DNA of 64,000 bases from positions 367,438,872 to 367,502,871 of the forward strand of contig OW240912.1 of assembly GCA_933207985.1 (NCBI GenBank), given 5' to 3'. The notes under the pieces are model-generated. The model was given only the letters and a program-made list of their open reading frames with translations, searched no databases and was not told the DNA's origin. The DNA is from Pelobates cultripes. Lineage: Eukaryota; Chordata; Amphibia; Anura; Pelobatidae. Shown piece after piece: positions 54,835 through 64,000 of this stretch (position 1 is its first letter; each line of letters opens with the position of its first letter). Both the position numbers and the translations under genes were made by a program.

Positions 54835-55849
54835 TAGGGATGTGCATGATCCAACAATTTGGTATGATTCGGTTCAGAAATTCAGGTAAGAAAAAAAATT
54901 TGGTAATGCAGGACTTCGGTTCAGTTCGGCACTTCCGAAATGAAGGACTTTGGCAATTCGGGACGGTTCTGGACTTCGTCAATTCAAGACTTTGGCAATT
55001 TGAAAAAAATGCGGGGCTCCCTAACCCTAACCCTACCCTACCCCTAACGCTACCCCTACCTTAACCCTAACCCTACCATACCCCTACCCTAAACCTTACA
55101 CTAACTCTACCTTAAACCTACCCCTAAACCTACCCTAACCCTACCCTAACTCTAACACTACCCTAACCCTACCCTAAACCCAACCCTACCCTACCCTAAC
55201 CCTAACCTAACCCTACCCTAACCGTGACCTAACCCTACCCTGACCCTTCCCTAATCCTACCCTAACCCTAACTCTACCCTAATACGCACCCAACCCTAAC
55301 CCTATCCTAACCCTAAGCCAACCCTACCCTAACCCTAACCCTAAGCCAACCATAAACTAGCCCTAACCCTACTATAACCCTGCCCTAACCCTACCCTAAC
55401 CCTACCTTAACCCTAAGCCTACTCTAACCCTAACCCAACCCTAACCTAACCATAACCCTACCTTACTCTAAACCCAACCCTACCATACCCTAACCCTACC
55501 CTAACATAACCCTAAGCCAACCTTACCCTAACCCTAGCCTAACCTTACCCCTAACCCTATTCTAACCATAACCCTACCCTAACTCTACACCTAACCCTAC
55601 CTGAACCTTACCCTAACCCTACCCTAATTATAACCCTACCCTAACCCAGCCCTAATCCTACCCTACCCTAACCTAACACTAACCCTGTCATCATTCATAT
55701 AATTTTCCCTCCCTCTCTTGTTTTGCCACTTTTCAGAAATCCAAAGCACTTCCAAAATTCGGCACATCGGCCATTCGGTTCTGCACGTCCGATATTCGGC
55801 AATTCAGCACTTTGTAAATTCAGCACTTTGGACCTTCGGAAGCATCCCA
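54835..55849. mobile_element. hAT remnant containing a telomere-like array
   Basis: Left end TAGGGATGTGCATGA and following ATTCGG/ACTTCGG words match the hAT element at 16,132 (TAGGCATGTGCA, same subterminal words). The right part (55,735-55,845) has the same words and stops at TTCGGAAGCATCCC, where 17,541 also has TTCGGAAGCACCC, but the last 60 bp and the inverted end are lost. The middle is replaced by the telomere-like array. Confidence 0.7.
55018..55686. repeat. degenerate telomere-like (CCCTAA/CCCTA)n array
   Basis: About 670 bp of CCCTAA, CCCTA, CCTAA and variant words in one orientation on the plus strand. Perfect CCCTAACCCTAA runs are short; many units are pentamers CCCTA. It lies between two stretches of hAT subterminal sequence. 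Confidence 0.95.
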
Positions 55850-56024
55850 TGTACAGGTTTTATGGTGTTTTAGAAAGTTACAGGGTCAATATAGGGCTTG
55901 CCTATTTCATTTTGCCAGATTGGTTTGCTGGGTCTATGTTGCCTTTTGAGACCATATGGTCAGTGGCGTATGTAAGGGGTCCCCCACCCATGTAGCTGGC
56001 CACCCTTAATCTTATTTTCTCTCA
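55850..56024. mobile_element. piggyBac-family block and a hAT-like end
   Basis: 55,850-55,960 repeats the TACAGGTTTTATGGTG ... GAGACCATATGG block. It is followed at 55,961 by CAGTGGCGTATGTAAGGGGT, an end like that at 36,548. Neither element continues. Confidence 0.5.
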
Positions 56025-56029
56025 TGAAT

Positions 56030-56585
56030 GTACAATCTCTAATCTCTGCAACACTTCATTTCCGCTCTCAGATCACTACCTCTTATCATTTGCTCTCAAT
56101 AGCCCCCTACCCCATCAGCCTCAACCTAACCCCCCTCAACAAAGAAATCGAAATTATATTGACCACCAGCAGCTATCCGCTACTATTGATCCCCAACTTC
56201 TATCCATCCCTACTTTCTCCTGTCCCTTACTGGCTATCTCCTCATATAACACAACCCTCACCTCTGCCCTGGATGCTGCAGCCCCGCTCCAAACATGCAC
56301 CTTGAGGAGAACACGCCCCAAACTGTGGCACACTAAATTAACACGATACCTGCAGAGATGCTCCTGTTCTGCTGAAAGCTTACTCCAGTACAAATTCATG
56401 TTGCGTTCATACAGCACAGCCCTTGCCAAACAGTCATACTTTTCCTCCCTCATTAGCTCATGCTCCCACAATCGCAGGCGTCTTTCTAATACTTTAAACT
56501 CCCTTCTTTGCCCTGCTGTGTCCACCCCCTAAACTAACCTTACAGCCGATAGCTTTGCATGCTACTTTACTGACAAGATTAAACA
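56030..56585 (+). pseudogene. LINE endonuclease end and linker
   Basis: Read with frame changes, the phrase 'SDHYLLSFALNS' near 56,070-56,105 matches the last conserved motif of apurinic-type LINE endonucleases (SDH, whose His is catalytic). Downstream peptide words (RRTRPKLWHTKLTRYLQRCS; then SRRLSNTLNSLLCP-like) form the basic linker before the reverse transcriptase. The stop at 56,529-56,531 and the next one (TAA near 56,587) break it. Nicking of target DNA is the family role. The N-terminal endonuclease is missing from the window. Confidence 0.65.
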
Positions 56586-56589
56586 GCTA

Positions 56590-57111
56590 ATGAAAGAATT
56601 CCCCCTCTTTCTCAACCACACCTGGATCATGCCTTACCTACCCTTCAGATTTGTCTCTTTTTCTAATGATACCTCCTCCCTTCGTCCTGTCTCTGTTGGA
56701 GTCCCCCAAGGCTCTGTACTTGGTCCCCTTCTATTTTCTCTTTATACTGCCTCTCTTGGCAAACTTATTACCTCATTTGGATTCCAATACCACCTGCATG
56801 CTGATGACACTCAGATATACCTCTCCTCCCTGGACCTCTTCCCTGCCGTCCTGCAATGTGTCACTACTTGCCTTTTTTCCATCTCTGACTGGATGTCCTC
56901 CCGATTTTTGAAACTCAATCTCTCTAAAACTGAACTCCTTGTCTTTCCTCCTCCTAATACTGATTCTCCTCTTTCGCCCTCCCTTCAAGTTAGTGGTACC
57001 CACATCAGTCCATCCTTGCAAGTGTGCTGTCTTGGCATTATACTTAATTCTGGCCTCACATTTGAGCCTCACATCCAGTATGTTACCAAATCCTGTAGAT
57101 TCCACCTTTAA
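56590..57111 (+). pseudogene. LINE reverse transcriptase, active-site fragment
   Basis: Open frame of 173 codons. Residues 36-46 read [11 protein letters not shown], a signature of non-LTR reverse transcriptases. Residues 70-77 read HADDTQIY, where the two Asp of the catalytic A-D-D box are intact and Tyr is replaced by His. Residues 99-110 ([12 protein letters not shown]) begin the thumb region. The first catalytic Asp motif and fingers are deleted: codons before residue 25 derive from a distant part of the element. The enzyme copies LINE RNA into DNA at a nick; this fragment cannot. After 57,111 the reading continues only in other frames. Confidence 0.8.
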
Positions 57112-57318
57112 ACATAGCCCCTTTCTTACGCAAGATGCTACTAAGGAGCTTTTCCATGCTCTAGTAATCTCTCACATGGATTATAGTACCTATCTCCTAA
57201 TAGTGAATGCTGCAGCTAGACTGATTTTCCTCTCCTGTCGCTCCTCTCACACCTCTCCCTTTTGTCAGTCCTTACATTAGCTTACTGTATCATATAGGAG
57301 TCAATTCAAGGTACTAAT

Positions 57319-57481
57319 TATTATTATTATTATGTTATTATTTATATAGCGCCAACAAATTCCGCAGTGCTTTACAGCGGGTGGACGAACAAACATGTAG
57401 TTGTAACCAGACAAGTTGGACACACAGGAACAGAGGGGTTGAGGGCCCTGCTCAATGAGCTTACATGCTAGACGGAGTAGG
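57319..57481 (-). mobile_element. reverse-oriented LINE/SINE tail inserted in the LINE
   Basis: Starts with an (ATT)n run and TTATTTATATAGCGCCAACA, then CCGCAGTGCTTTACAG: the inverse of the tail style seen at 50,985-51,030. It ends after CAATGAGCTTACATGCTAGA. CTAAT on both sides (57,314-57,318 and 57,482-57,486) may be the target duplication. Host LINE codons resume beyond it (YKALANSSPSYIS). Confidence 0.65.
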
Positions 57482-57720
57482 CTAATCCACACCTATAAAG
57501 CACTGGCCAATTCTAGCCCCTCCTATATCTCTTCACTGATCTGCAGGTATGCCCCTTCTCGGTCTCTCCTCTCTGCCCGTGACTTTCTCCTATGCGCTGC
57601 GCTCTCCCCCTGTGCTCACGCCTGCAGGACTTCTCATGGGTGGCTCCTTTCCTTTGGAATAGCCTTTCCTTTGGAATAGCCTCCCATCTCTTTAGGAAAG
57701 CTCATGGCCTCCCAGAGTAA
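57482..57720 (+). pseudogene. LINE C-terminal segment
   Basis: The frame through 57,482 reads LIHTYKALANSSPSYISSLI, then RYAPSRSLLSARDFLLCAAL, matching the conserved C-terminal region of L2/CR1-type proteins. The frame is lost near 57,660, where TTTCCTTTGGAATAGCC is duplicated in tandem (57,647-57,663 and 57,664-57,680). Confidence 0.65.
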
Positions 57721-57892
57721 CCTCTACCTCACATACCTGTCCCTTGCTCTCTCCTAAAGGGTAGCACTCTATTCTCTCCTCCTGCTCTGCTTGATTGCTA
57801 CATCCTATAGACTGTAAGCTCGTTTGAGCAGGGCCCTCTTCAAACTATTGTTCCTGTACATTTTTGTAATTGTCTCATTTATTACATATGTG

Positions 57893-57897
57893 TGTGA

Positions 57898-57942
<45 letters not shown>

Positions 57943-58018
57943 TATACACACACGTATTATATACACACATATATATACGTGTGTACATAATACGTGTGTG
58001 TATATATTTATATATAGT
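57893..58018. repeat. (TA)n microsatellite and TA/CA-rich palindrome
   Basis: A TA run (57,899-57,938) leads into ATATACACACACGTATTATA and its inverse near 57,985-58,012. Confidence 0.85.
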
Positions 58019-58019
58019 A

Positions 58020-58890
58020 CAGGTATAATGGCACTTACCCTTGCTGGTAAAATAATATACAGTCCAATGCCCTGGTGCTATCCCACGCTGAAATGATATA
58101 TACTATATACATAGAAAGGATGCACTCTCCAGTCTTCAAGAATTATAAGGTTATTTATTCCATCAAACGGTATGAAATAAAATGATCGACGTTTTGACCT
58201 GTTCGGGTCTTCCTCAAGATCAACATACAATCATAAGAGCAAACTTTATATAAGAAAAGTAAAGTATACTCACCAATAGTGATTGTAACCCTCCTCCCCT
58301 TACTCAGAACCCGGAAGTGTCTGCCGGTCATCACGTGATCTGCGTAGTAACGTAGCCACGTTAGACATGCGTGATGATGAAAATTGTGGTTGCTAAGAAA
58401 CCAGTGTAAATAATATAAGGCCGGTTTCACATAGTTCCGTGGCGTGAATAGTGAAGTCTGTGTGACTGTCTATCAAAACGTTAGTGAAGTATACATGTTA
58501 TGAGAATCATATTGGAACACATATAAAGAGCATTCCATAGATTCAATTAGATATAAAAAGAGACATGGCAAGTGTATATAGAACGTAAGTGAAAATAGTG
58601 TCCGTTAAAGAATTATGTAGAAAAAGTCTATAACCATGTCCCACTATAACACTAGTGTTATCACGAAATGCGGTGGTAATGGTGGATCGATGGCCCCGTA
58701 TCCGATCTCTGAGGGTCAGATTGGTTTTACCCACATAGGACAGTCCACAAGGGCAAGTGAGCATATAGATCACATAGTCAGTGGTACATGTAATATATTG
58801 AGAGGTGTTAATTATTTGGCCACTATGTGGGTGGGCAAACGAAGTTCCCATCTTGTTTAAAGATATATATACATACACACACACACACAC
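58020..58890 (-). mobile_element. Penelope-like element, 5'-truncated
   Basis: On the minus strand: GIY-YIG endonuclease coding (58,860-58,540), non-coding tail, then the hammerhead-like motif (58,222-58,184) and TTATTTCATACCG. The reverse transcriptase part is missing; a CA microsatellite (58,870-58,892) marks the truncation. The tail motif recurs at 9,636-9,672. Confidence 0.8.
58543..58860 (-). pseudogene. Penelope GIY-YIG endonuclease (fragment)
   Basis: Minus-strand frame whose residues (numbered from the Met at 58,890) 40-42 read VIY, 45-48 TCPC and 52-56 YVGKT, with Arg and Gly-His-Arg following in LRDRIRGHRSTI. This is the GIY-YIG nuclease fold as modified in Penelope-like elements, with the CPCG insert typical of the group. 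The nuclease nicks target DNA for insertion. After residue 75 the expected C-terminal sequence is lost in a frame change. Upstream codons are microsatellite-derived. The fragment is about a third of the endonuclease module plus linker. Confidence 0.8.
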
Positions 58891-58892
58891 TT

Positions 58893-59205
58893 TTATTTCC
58901 TGTATGTGTATAATATATTATAATATAATGAAAGCATTTTATAATACCTTATACATATTTAATACATGTATATGATTTCATTATAAGTGTACTTTGTGAT
59001 ATATATAAATCTCAAAGTACACTTATATAATGCATGTATATGATTTCATTATATGTATAATATATTTAAAAATGCTTTAATTATTTTATAATATATTATA
59101 CATATTAAATATATGTGTAATTATTATTATTTAATTATTTTTATTTTTTTCACATATCCAGAGTCAAGGGGACTGCCTGACAGCTCAGACAGTCCCCCTG
59201 CAGGC
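58893..59205. repeat. AT-rich region with direct and inverted repeats
   Basis: CATGTATATGATTTCATTAT occurs twice (about 58,964 and 59,033), and AAGTGTACTTTG is paired with CAAAGTACACTT around 58,987-59,022. It could be the AT-rich left part of the hAT element that follows. Confidence 0.6.
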
Positions 59206-60059
59206 AACTTTATAGACTCCTATTGCGGCCATGTGATCATGGTGATCACCACCATTACCATCAGCGCGGTGGATGGGGGCCATAAATAAGAATGTGGGGG
59301 GGACCTACTGTCCTCCCTCCCTGGCCCCCACCCCTGAGTGGTGGGTGGGGGCCATAAATAAAAATTGGGGGGGGGACCTAATGTCCTCCCCCCCGGCCCA
59401 CACCCCTAAACGGTGGGTGGGGGCCATAAATAAAAATTGGGGGGGTGATCTACTGTCCACCCCCCCAACCCCCACCCCTGCGCAGAGGGTGGGGGCCCTA
59501 AATAACAATAAGGGTGGGGGGACCTACTGTCCTCCCCCCCCGGCCCCCACCCATGAGCGGCGGGTGGGGGCCCTAGTTGACAGGGAAATGTAGAGACTTA
59601 CCTGTCAGTCTCTTCATTTACCTGTCAGAGCATTCTGATTGGATGACTTAAACCCACCAATCAGAGTGATCTGAGCCTAATTGCAGGACGGGGTAAGGTT
59701 TTATAAGGTCTTTCAGCCTTTTGGTAGATAGATCCCTAATACCGTGGGAATTAGGGAGTTATCTACTAAGCGGCTGCTTATTTTATGTATTTTATGTTAT
59801 TTTAAGTGATTTCCCTATCCACATTTGTTTGCAGGGCACTTGTCCTACTCTTACCCCCATTTTACTTCCTTTTGCAGCCCTCTAGCCCTTTCCAGGACTT
59901 TTTTAGAGGCATTTTAGTGCCCAAAAGTTCGGGTCCCCATTGAAGTCAATGGGGTTCGGGGTCAAATACGGGGTCAAGTTCGATCCCGAACCCAGATTTT
60001 TTTTTCGAAGTTTGGCTGAACCCGCCGAACCCGAACTTCCAGGTGTCCGCTCAACTCTA
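59206..60059. mobile_element. minisatellite-bearing hAT element, right end visible
   Basis: The right end, inverted, reads TAGAGTTGAGCGGACACC, with the GTTCGGG words usual in frog hAT elements (59,925-60,050). The interior has four to five GGTGGGGGCC minisatellite units (59,262-59,575), then the CAGAGCATTCTGATTGGATG and TTTATAAGG cassette shared with 16,560-16,850. No matching left end was found, so the start is approximate. Confidence 0.6.
59262..59578. repeat. GC-rich minisatellite
   Basis: Units of about 75 bp with GGTGGGGGCCATAAATAA and GACCTA(C/A)TGTCC. It is the same repeat type as 42,775-43,235 and 17,110-17,300. Confidence 0.9.
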
Positions 60060-60940
60060 ATTGTGACAAATTCTGTAATCTGGAATGTCATTGTGGAAAA
60101 TCTGGACTGAGCCAATGTGTTCCCTAGATGTTCAGGATCAGTGACACATACAGGGTTATTATCTAAAGTGAGAATTTCAAATTTAAAGCCAGAATAGCCA
60201 TACTGAAAGCATAGCAGACTTCCAGAGAATTCTCACTTTAGTAGATAACCCTGCTGAAGACATTGACATTATTGTTTGCTGCAGGATGCGCTTTACTTTC
60301 TATTGTCCATGTGTTCCCCAGATGAGCAGACTCTGTGGCACTTAGAGCTGCTTTATTTTTCCTCTAGGTGGAATGTTGGTTGAACCACTCTCTTGAGCGA
60401 CAGTTTTTTTACTCTCCACATTGTAATGAGTTGTTTGCATATATGTGCTCTGGGTGTCCATAATAAAGTTAGTTATGTTGCTCTACAAGTGTAGAGGACT
60501 CTCATATTTTTGTGTGCCAACTCAGGTGTATTGGGACTTACCAACATTACCAACATGTAACATTTGGTATGTAACGAGCCATAACTCATAAGCTTCAATT
60601 ATGTGAAACTCAAATAGTCCTTCACAATTATTTCACTGCTAAGAAAAAGTGATGGTTTACATTATTAGCACAATAAAATATACTTGGACCACTCAAATGT
60701 TGTTTTAGGTATCTTTATTCTACACAACCTGGGCAGTATTTCAACACCTCCAAACCTTTCTACTTTTTCAAGGCTGAAATCATTAATTTTTTTGGGTGCA
60801 ATAAAGGTACCTTAAAAAACCTTTTAATACCTGGTCTAAATGTTTATTATGAATTGTAAAGCATGCTCTGGAAACAGGGTGGGTGTAAGCATTTTTTCCA
60901 CCCTAGACGAAGAAAAATTTTCCTCCTCATTCGCTCCACC
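60060..60940. other. no gene seen; old MITE-like pair
   Basis: GGGTTATTATCTAAAGTGAG (60,151-60,170) and CTCACTTTAGTAGATAACCC (60,231-60,250) are near-perfect inverse copies around a short centre, marking an old MITE of about 100 bp. It is like the one at 26,952-27,118. The rest is anonymous. Confidence 0.55.
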
Positions 60941-60944
60941 CACT

Positions 60945-61468
60945 CACGCAGACTAACACACACGCTGACTCAAGTAAACACACACTGACCCATGCAAACT
61001 GATGCACATGCACTGACCAATGCAGACTGATGCACACTGACCCATATACATACACTGATCCATGCAGACACACACATACAGGCACACTGGCCCGTGCAGA
61101 CACACATTGACCCATGCAGACACACACAATGACCAATGCAGACATGCACACTGACCCATACAGACACACACTGACCCATACAGACGGACACACACACACA
61201 CATAGACCCATACAGACATACACACACTGACCTGTGCAGACACACACTGACCCATGCAGACACACACACTGGCCCATGCAGACACACACACTGACCGATG
61301 TAGACACACAATGACCCATACAGACACTCAATGACCCATGCAGTTACACAATGAGCCATGCAGTCACACAATGACCCATGCAGACACACACACACTGACC
61401 CATACAGGCACACACACTGACCCATGCAGAAACACACACTGACCCATGCATACACACAATGACCCAAG
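60945..61468. repeat. CA-based minisatellite with ~20-bp unit
   Basis: About 25 units of ACACTGACCCATGCAGACAC with variants (ATACAGAC, CTGACCAATGCAG). Minus-strand Cys/Val/Gly-rich open frames are repeat products. Confidence 0.95.
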
Positions 61469-62355
61469 TCTGGGAGGCCTGGCTCTGAGGGTTAGGGTGG
61501 ATACCGCCGGACCAGTGTTCTACCGAGCGCTAGTCAGCAGCAATATAAACATTGGACGTCAGCACGCTCAAAGTAATCCAACTTGATAGAGGGGCGGTCG
61601 TGGCACAAACGATCATAAAATCAGGGTCCGGAACATTTTGACACCGGGTAAGTGCTATCTATGGTGTGTGCCATTTCTATTCTGTATATCTAATAAAATA
61701 CTGATAAGAAAAGTTCTATGTGATATTAATTTTATATTTCAAAACAAAAAATACATCATTGATTTTTAAAACGGTTTGTTTGTTGACTTGGTTAAATTGA
61801 GACAGATCATTTTTAAAAGTACAAAAAGTAGCCTAGCTGTGTGACTCAGCTCAGACTGACGTGAGTGAGTGCATGGCTGAATAGAACTGAGCGTGGGCCT
61901 TCATGATCAAAAAATGTTGCCAAGTAATCCTACTTCAACAGTCTGTGCAAATAAAGTTATGAGAGCTGTACAACCTTTCCTCACGTGAACTGCATGTGAT
62001 GTAGTGCCAACTATGAACACACAAAGTAAAAAAAAGCATGAAAGTTATCTAGGCTGATGGTATCAGAAGATCAAAATAATAATCTGATGCAAAGTTTACA
62101 CAGACTGCCTTTTGGAGACAGGCAGAAGTTGTGCATGGGAAATTTGACTCTCACCAAACCAGGCAAAAGGATACATAGACCTAATCTTTGCCCCCATTTT
62201 TTTTTTTTATTTAATGTCACACAAAAATATAGTATTTTTTATTATCTTCAGTACAATGGCATGTAATTTAACTTGCAATGCTTAGACAAATAAACAGATT
62301 TTAAAAAAACAAATAATTATTTTCAAATCAGAATAGTATTTTTTGATTCTTGCTA
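61469..62355. other. no gene seen
   Basis: 61,470-61,650 is GC-moderate and may be the end of an element containing the minisatellite. The remainder is anonymous AT-rich DNA. Confidence 0.45.
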
Positions 62356-62368
62356 AATTACATTTTTT

Positions 62369-62402
62369 GTGTGTGTGTGTGTGTTTGTGCGTGTGTGTGT
62401 TA
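62369..62402. repeat. (GT)n microsatellite
   Basis: GT run of about 34 bp with two interruptions. Confidence 0.85.
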
Positions 62403-62599
62403 ATTTTTGTAGCATATTTTGAATTACTTTTCATCACCTTCACTGTACAAAATCAGATTGTAGTTCCGGTTATGCTATCATCTGTGTTAGCATCTGCCTG
62501 AACTGAAAGACAGGGATCAGATACTCTTGGGTGAATGCAGGTACAGATGGCAATGCTATAAGTTCAAAACTGTATTAGACCTTGGTTCAGGGCTGTGGA

Positions 62600-63280
62600 A
62601 AGGCTTTGTTCGTGCCTTTTCCCCTCAATGGTTCGGTTACCGAACAGATTAGACTAATGCTGTAGGATTAGACCAAGGGCTATAGTCCTGGGGCAAAAGG
62701 CTGGCAAGCAGGCCCCTCCAAGAACCAGTAACCTTGCCACACAGAATAATACATAAAAAACGTTTAACAAAAAGTTTTGGCCAACTGTTCATGAGGCTCC
62801 AGCCCAAAACAGTTCCACAGTTTCAGGGGTAGCGGTCCGTCCATTATAGTAGTTACAAACCAAACCACGAACGGTTTCCCTGACTCATGGGAAGTGTTTG
62901 TTCACCTAGTTCGTGGGATCAAACCTGCCGAACAGCACTCTCCTGGCTGATCGGTGAAAAGAAGCAGGCGTTCATGAAATTGACTGGCGTTCAGGAAGTC
63001 GAGTGTCCGATTTGGAGTTCCAGACACTCGACGACCAAGTCCTGCTTCCTCTTTTCCTACAACAAGATGGCCACCGCTTTCTCCAGCACATGGCGTTCGG
63101 CCATACAAACGGCGGCCACACAGGGAGAGCACTTATTCTTGCAGTTTTATTTATAGTTAATAAGCCAGGGGGTGGTCAGTGTTCAATAGTTTTACCTACC
63201 GAATGAGAAAAAATAATGTTTGCGAACAAAAGGGTGTAATTCCTAACACTCATCTAGAATAAAACCTTGTAGACAGTTGT
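62600..63280. repeat. dispersed repeat, inverse partner of 9.7-10.3 kb
   Basis: 62,930-63,045 (CACTCTCCTGGCTGATCGG ... CCAGACACTCGACGACCAA) is the inverse of 10,030-10,145. GGTTCGGTTACCGAAC (62,631-62,646) and GTTCG words recur through the region. It abuts the CR1-type LINE; whether it is that LINE's 5' region or a separate element cannot be told here. Confidence 0.5.
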
Positions 63281-63284
63281 CCTA

Positions 63285-64000
63285 GCAGTGTTTGTAGAAG
63301 AGGATAAAGGTCTAGCTGACTGCCTCAATGAATATTTTTGTTCAGTATTTACAGATGAAAATGAAGGAAAGGGACCTCAGTTAGGAAAAAGGACAAATAA
63401 GTCACTTATTACATGTGAGTCTACAGTGGAAGAGGTTCTATTTCAACTGTCAAAAGTTAAGACAAATAAGTCAATGGGAACTGATGGAATACACCCAAAG
63501 TTATTAAAAGAGCTGAGTGGTGTACTAGCAAAACCATTAACAGATTTATTTAACCAATGATTGTTAACAGGAGTAGTCCCAGAAGATTGGAAGTTAGCGA
63601 ATGTTGTGCCCATGCACAAGAAAGGTAGCAGGGAGGAGTCGGGCAACTATAGGCCAGTAAGCTTTACTTCAGTAGTGGGGAAAGTAATGGGAACCATGTT
63701 AAAATATAGGATTGTTGAACATCTAAAAACACATGGATTTCAAGATCAGAGACAACATGGGTTTACTTCAGGGAGATCATGCCAAACTAATCTTATAGAT
63801 TTTTTTGATTGGGTAACTAAAATGATAGATCAGGGTGGTGCAGTAGACATTGCTTACCTACATTTCAGTAAGGCTTTTGACACTGTTGCACATAGAAGGC
63901 TCATCAATAAATTGCAATCTCTAAGTATGGATTCCAATATTGTTGAATTGGTAAGACAGTGGCTGAGTGACAGGCAACAGAGGGTTGTAGCCAATGGAGT
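63285..64000 (+). pseudogene. CR1-type LINE reverse transcriptase, runs off the window
   Basis: One frame from 63,288 to the window edge, broken by a TGA at 63,558-63,560 (after LFNQ). It reads the linker, then NKSMGTDGIHPKLLKEL (fingers), VVPEDWKLANVVPMHKKG, NYRPVSFTS, QHGFTSGRSCQTNL and the motif-A region YLHFSKAFDTV. These are ordered motifs of CR1/Jockey-group reverse transcriptases, which copy LINE RNA at a nicked target. Motif A normally reads Leu-Asp-Phe; here codon 63,861-63,863 (CAT) gives His in place of the first catalytic Asp. With the stop, this copy is doubly dead. The active-site YADD box would lie beyond the right edge, and the endonuclease should lie upstream but was not recognised. 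Confidence 0.85.

Larger units (their letters stand above)
56025..57880 (+). mobile_element. L2/CR1-type LINE, internally deleted
   Basis: Three coding traces in order: end of the endonuclease and linker (56,040-56,585), reverse transcriptase from just before the active site onward (56,590-57,110), and the C-terminal end (57,150-57,720), then a 3' tail with TAAGCTCGTTTGAGCAGGGC. The segment for the fingers and first palm motif is absent. A reverse-oriented LINE tail interrupts it at 57,319-57,481. Confidence 0.8.

Noticed and set aside
55018..55686. Chromosome end (true telomere)
   Set aside because: More than 8 kb of ordinary sequence follows it, units are degenerate, and hAT sequence flanks both sides; it is interstitial.
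60927..61467. Overlapping open frames of 124-165 codons on the minus strand
   Set aside because: Products of the 20-bp CA-based minisatellite read in three frames.

Overview
The window looks like non-coding, repeat-dense nuclear DNA from an anuran amphibian (frog or toad). No gene has bacterial, viral or organellar layout. The only recognisable protein-coding sequence is decayed transposable-element (TE) sequence. The anuran assignment rests on the TE mix: many TTAA-flanked MITEs (miniature inverted-repeat elements) with the TTAAAGG(A/G)(A/G) termini known from the T2/Kolobok-type MITEs of Xenopus, Tc1-like elements, hAT MITEs with exact 8-bp target duplications, a V-clade (chromodomain) Ty3/Gypsy element, Penelope-like elements, and CR1/L2-type LINEs. 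No host exon could be established; one weak candidate 3'-terminal exon lies near 1,910-2,085.

Layout. 1-6,960: a possible pogo/Tigger-like MITE, a hAT element carrying a CA microsatellite (2,371-3,180, exact 8-bp duplication), T2 MITEs, and CA/TG arrays. 6,967-9,456: a Tc1-like element on the minus strand, split by a solo LTR. 9,480-12,880: Penelope tail, piggyBac-like and second-family Tc1 pieces, and a T2 end. 12,880-23,170: the 3' half of a Gypsy chromovirus (RNase H end, integrase, chromodomain, 3' LTR) followed by a T2 MITE, a 1.5-kb hAT element and a Tc1 remnant. This block is present twice in direct tandem as a 5,063-bp unit, with seven substitutions noticed and no length change. 23,170-24,450: the rest of the Tc1 remnant, interrupted by a solo LTR with an exact CTGAC duplication.

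24,450-35,940 is mostly anonymous AT-rich DNA. It holds a 1.9-kb hAT element (29,534-31,456) with a 650-base one-sided purine tract, and a tRNA-derived SINE-like sequence. 35,945-37,500 is an inverted pair of Penelope tails, one split by a hAT element that itself contains a T2 end. 37,500-46,020 holds three more TTAA elements, the largest being 2.6 kb with inverted GC-rich minisatellite arms and a perfect 52-bp hairpin. 46,020-52,090: a 3 x 40-bp tandem repeat, a Tc1 remnant hit by two further insertions, and LINE tails. 52,110-53,852: a poly(A) retroposon with a 14-bp target duplication and a nested insertion with its own 15-bp duplication. 53,945-56,020: piggyBac-family sequence and a hAT remnant holding about 670 bp of degenerate telomere-like repeat. 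56,025-58,890: an internally deleted L2/CR1-type LINE and a Penelope GIY-YIG endonuclease fragment. 59,210-64,000: another minisatellite-bearing hAT, a CA-based minisatellite, and a CR1-type LINE reverse transcriptase running off the right edge.

The parts do not form a pathway. The value of the window is as a dated stack of insertions: exact target duplications at many sites let their relative order be read. I did not find a convincing new gene system. The best candidates for follow-up are the near-identical 5-kb tandem duplication (real or assembly artefact), the large inverted minisatellite TTAA element, the telomere-like array inside a hAT remnant, and the hammerhead-ribozyme-like motifs in the Penelope pieces.
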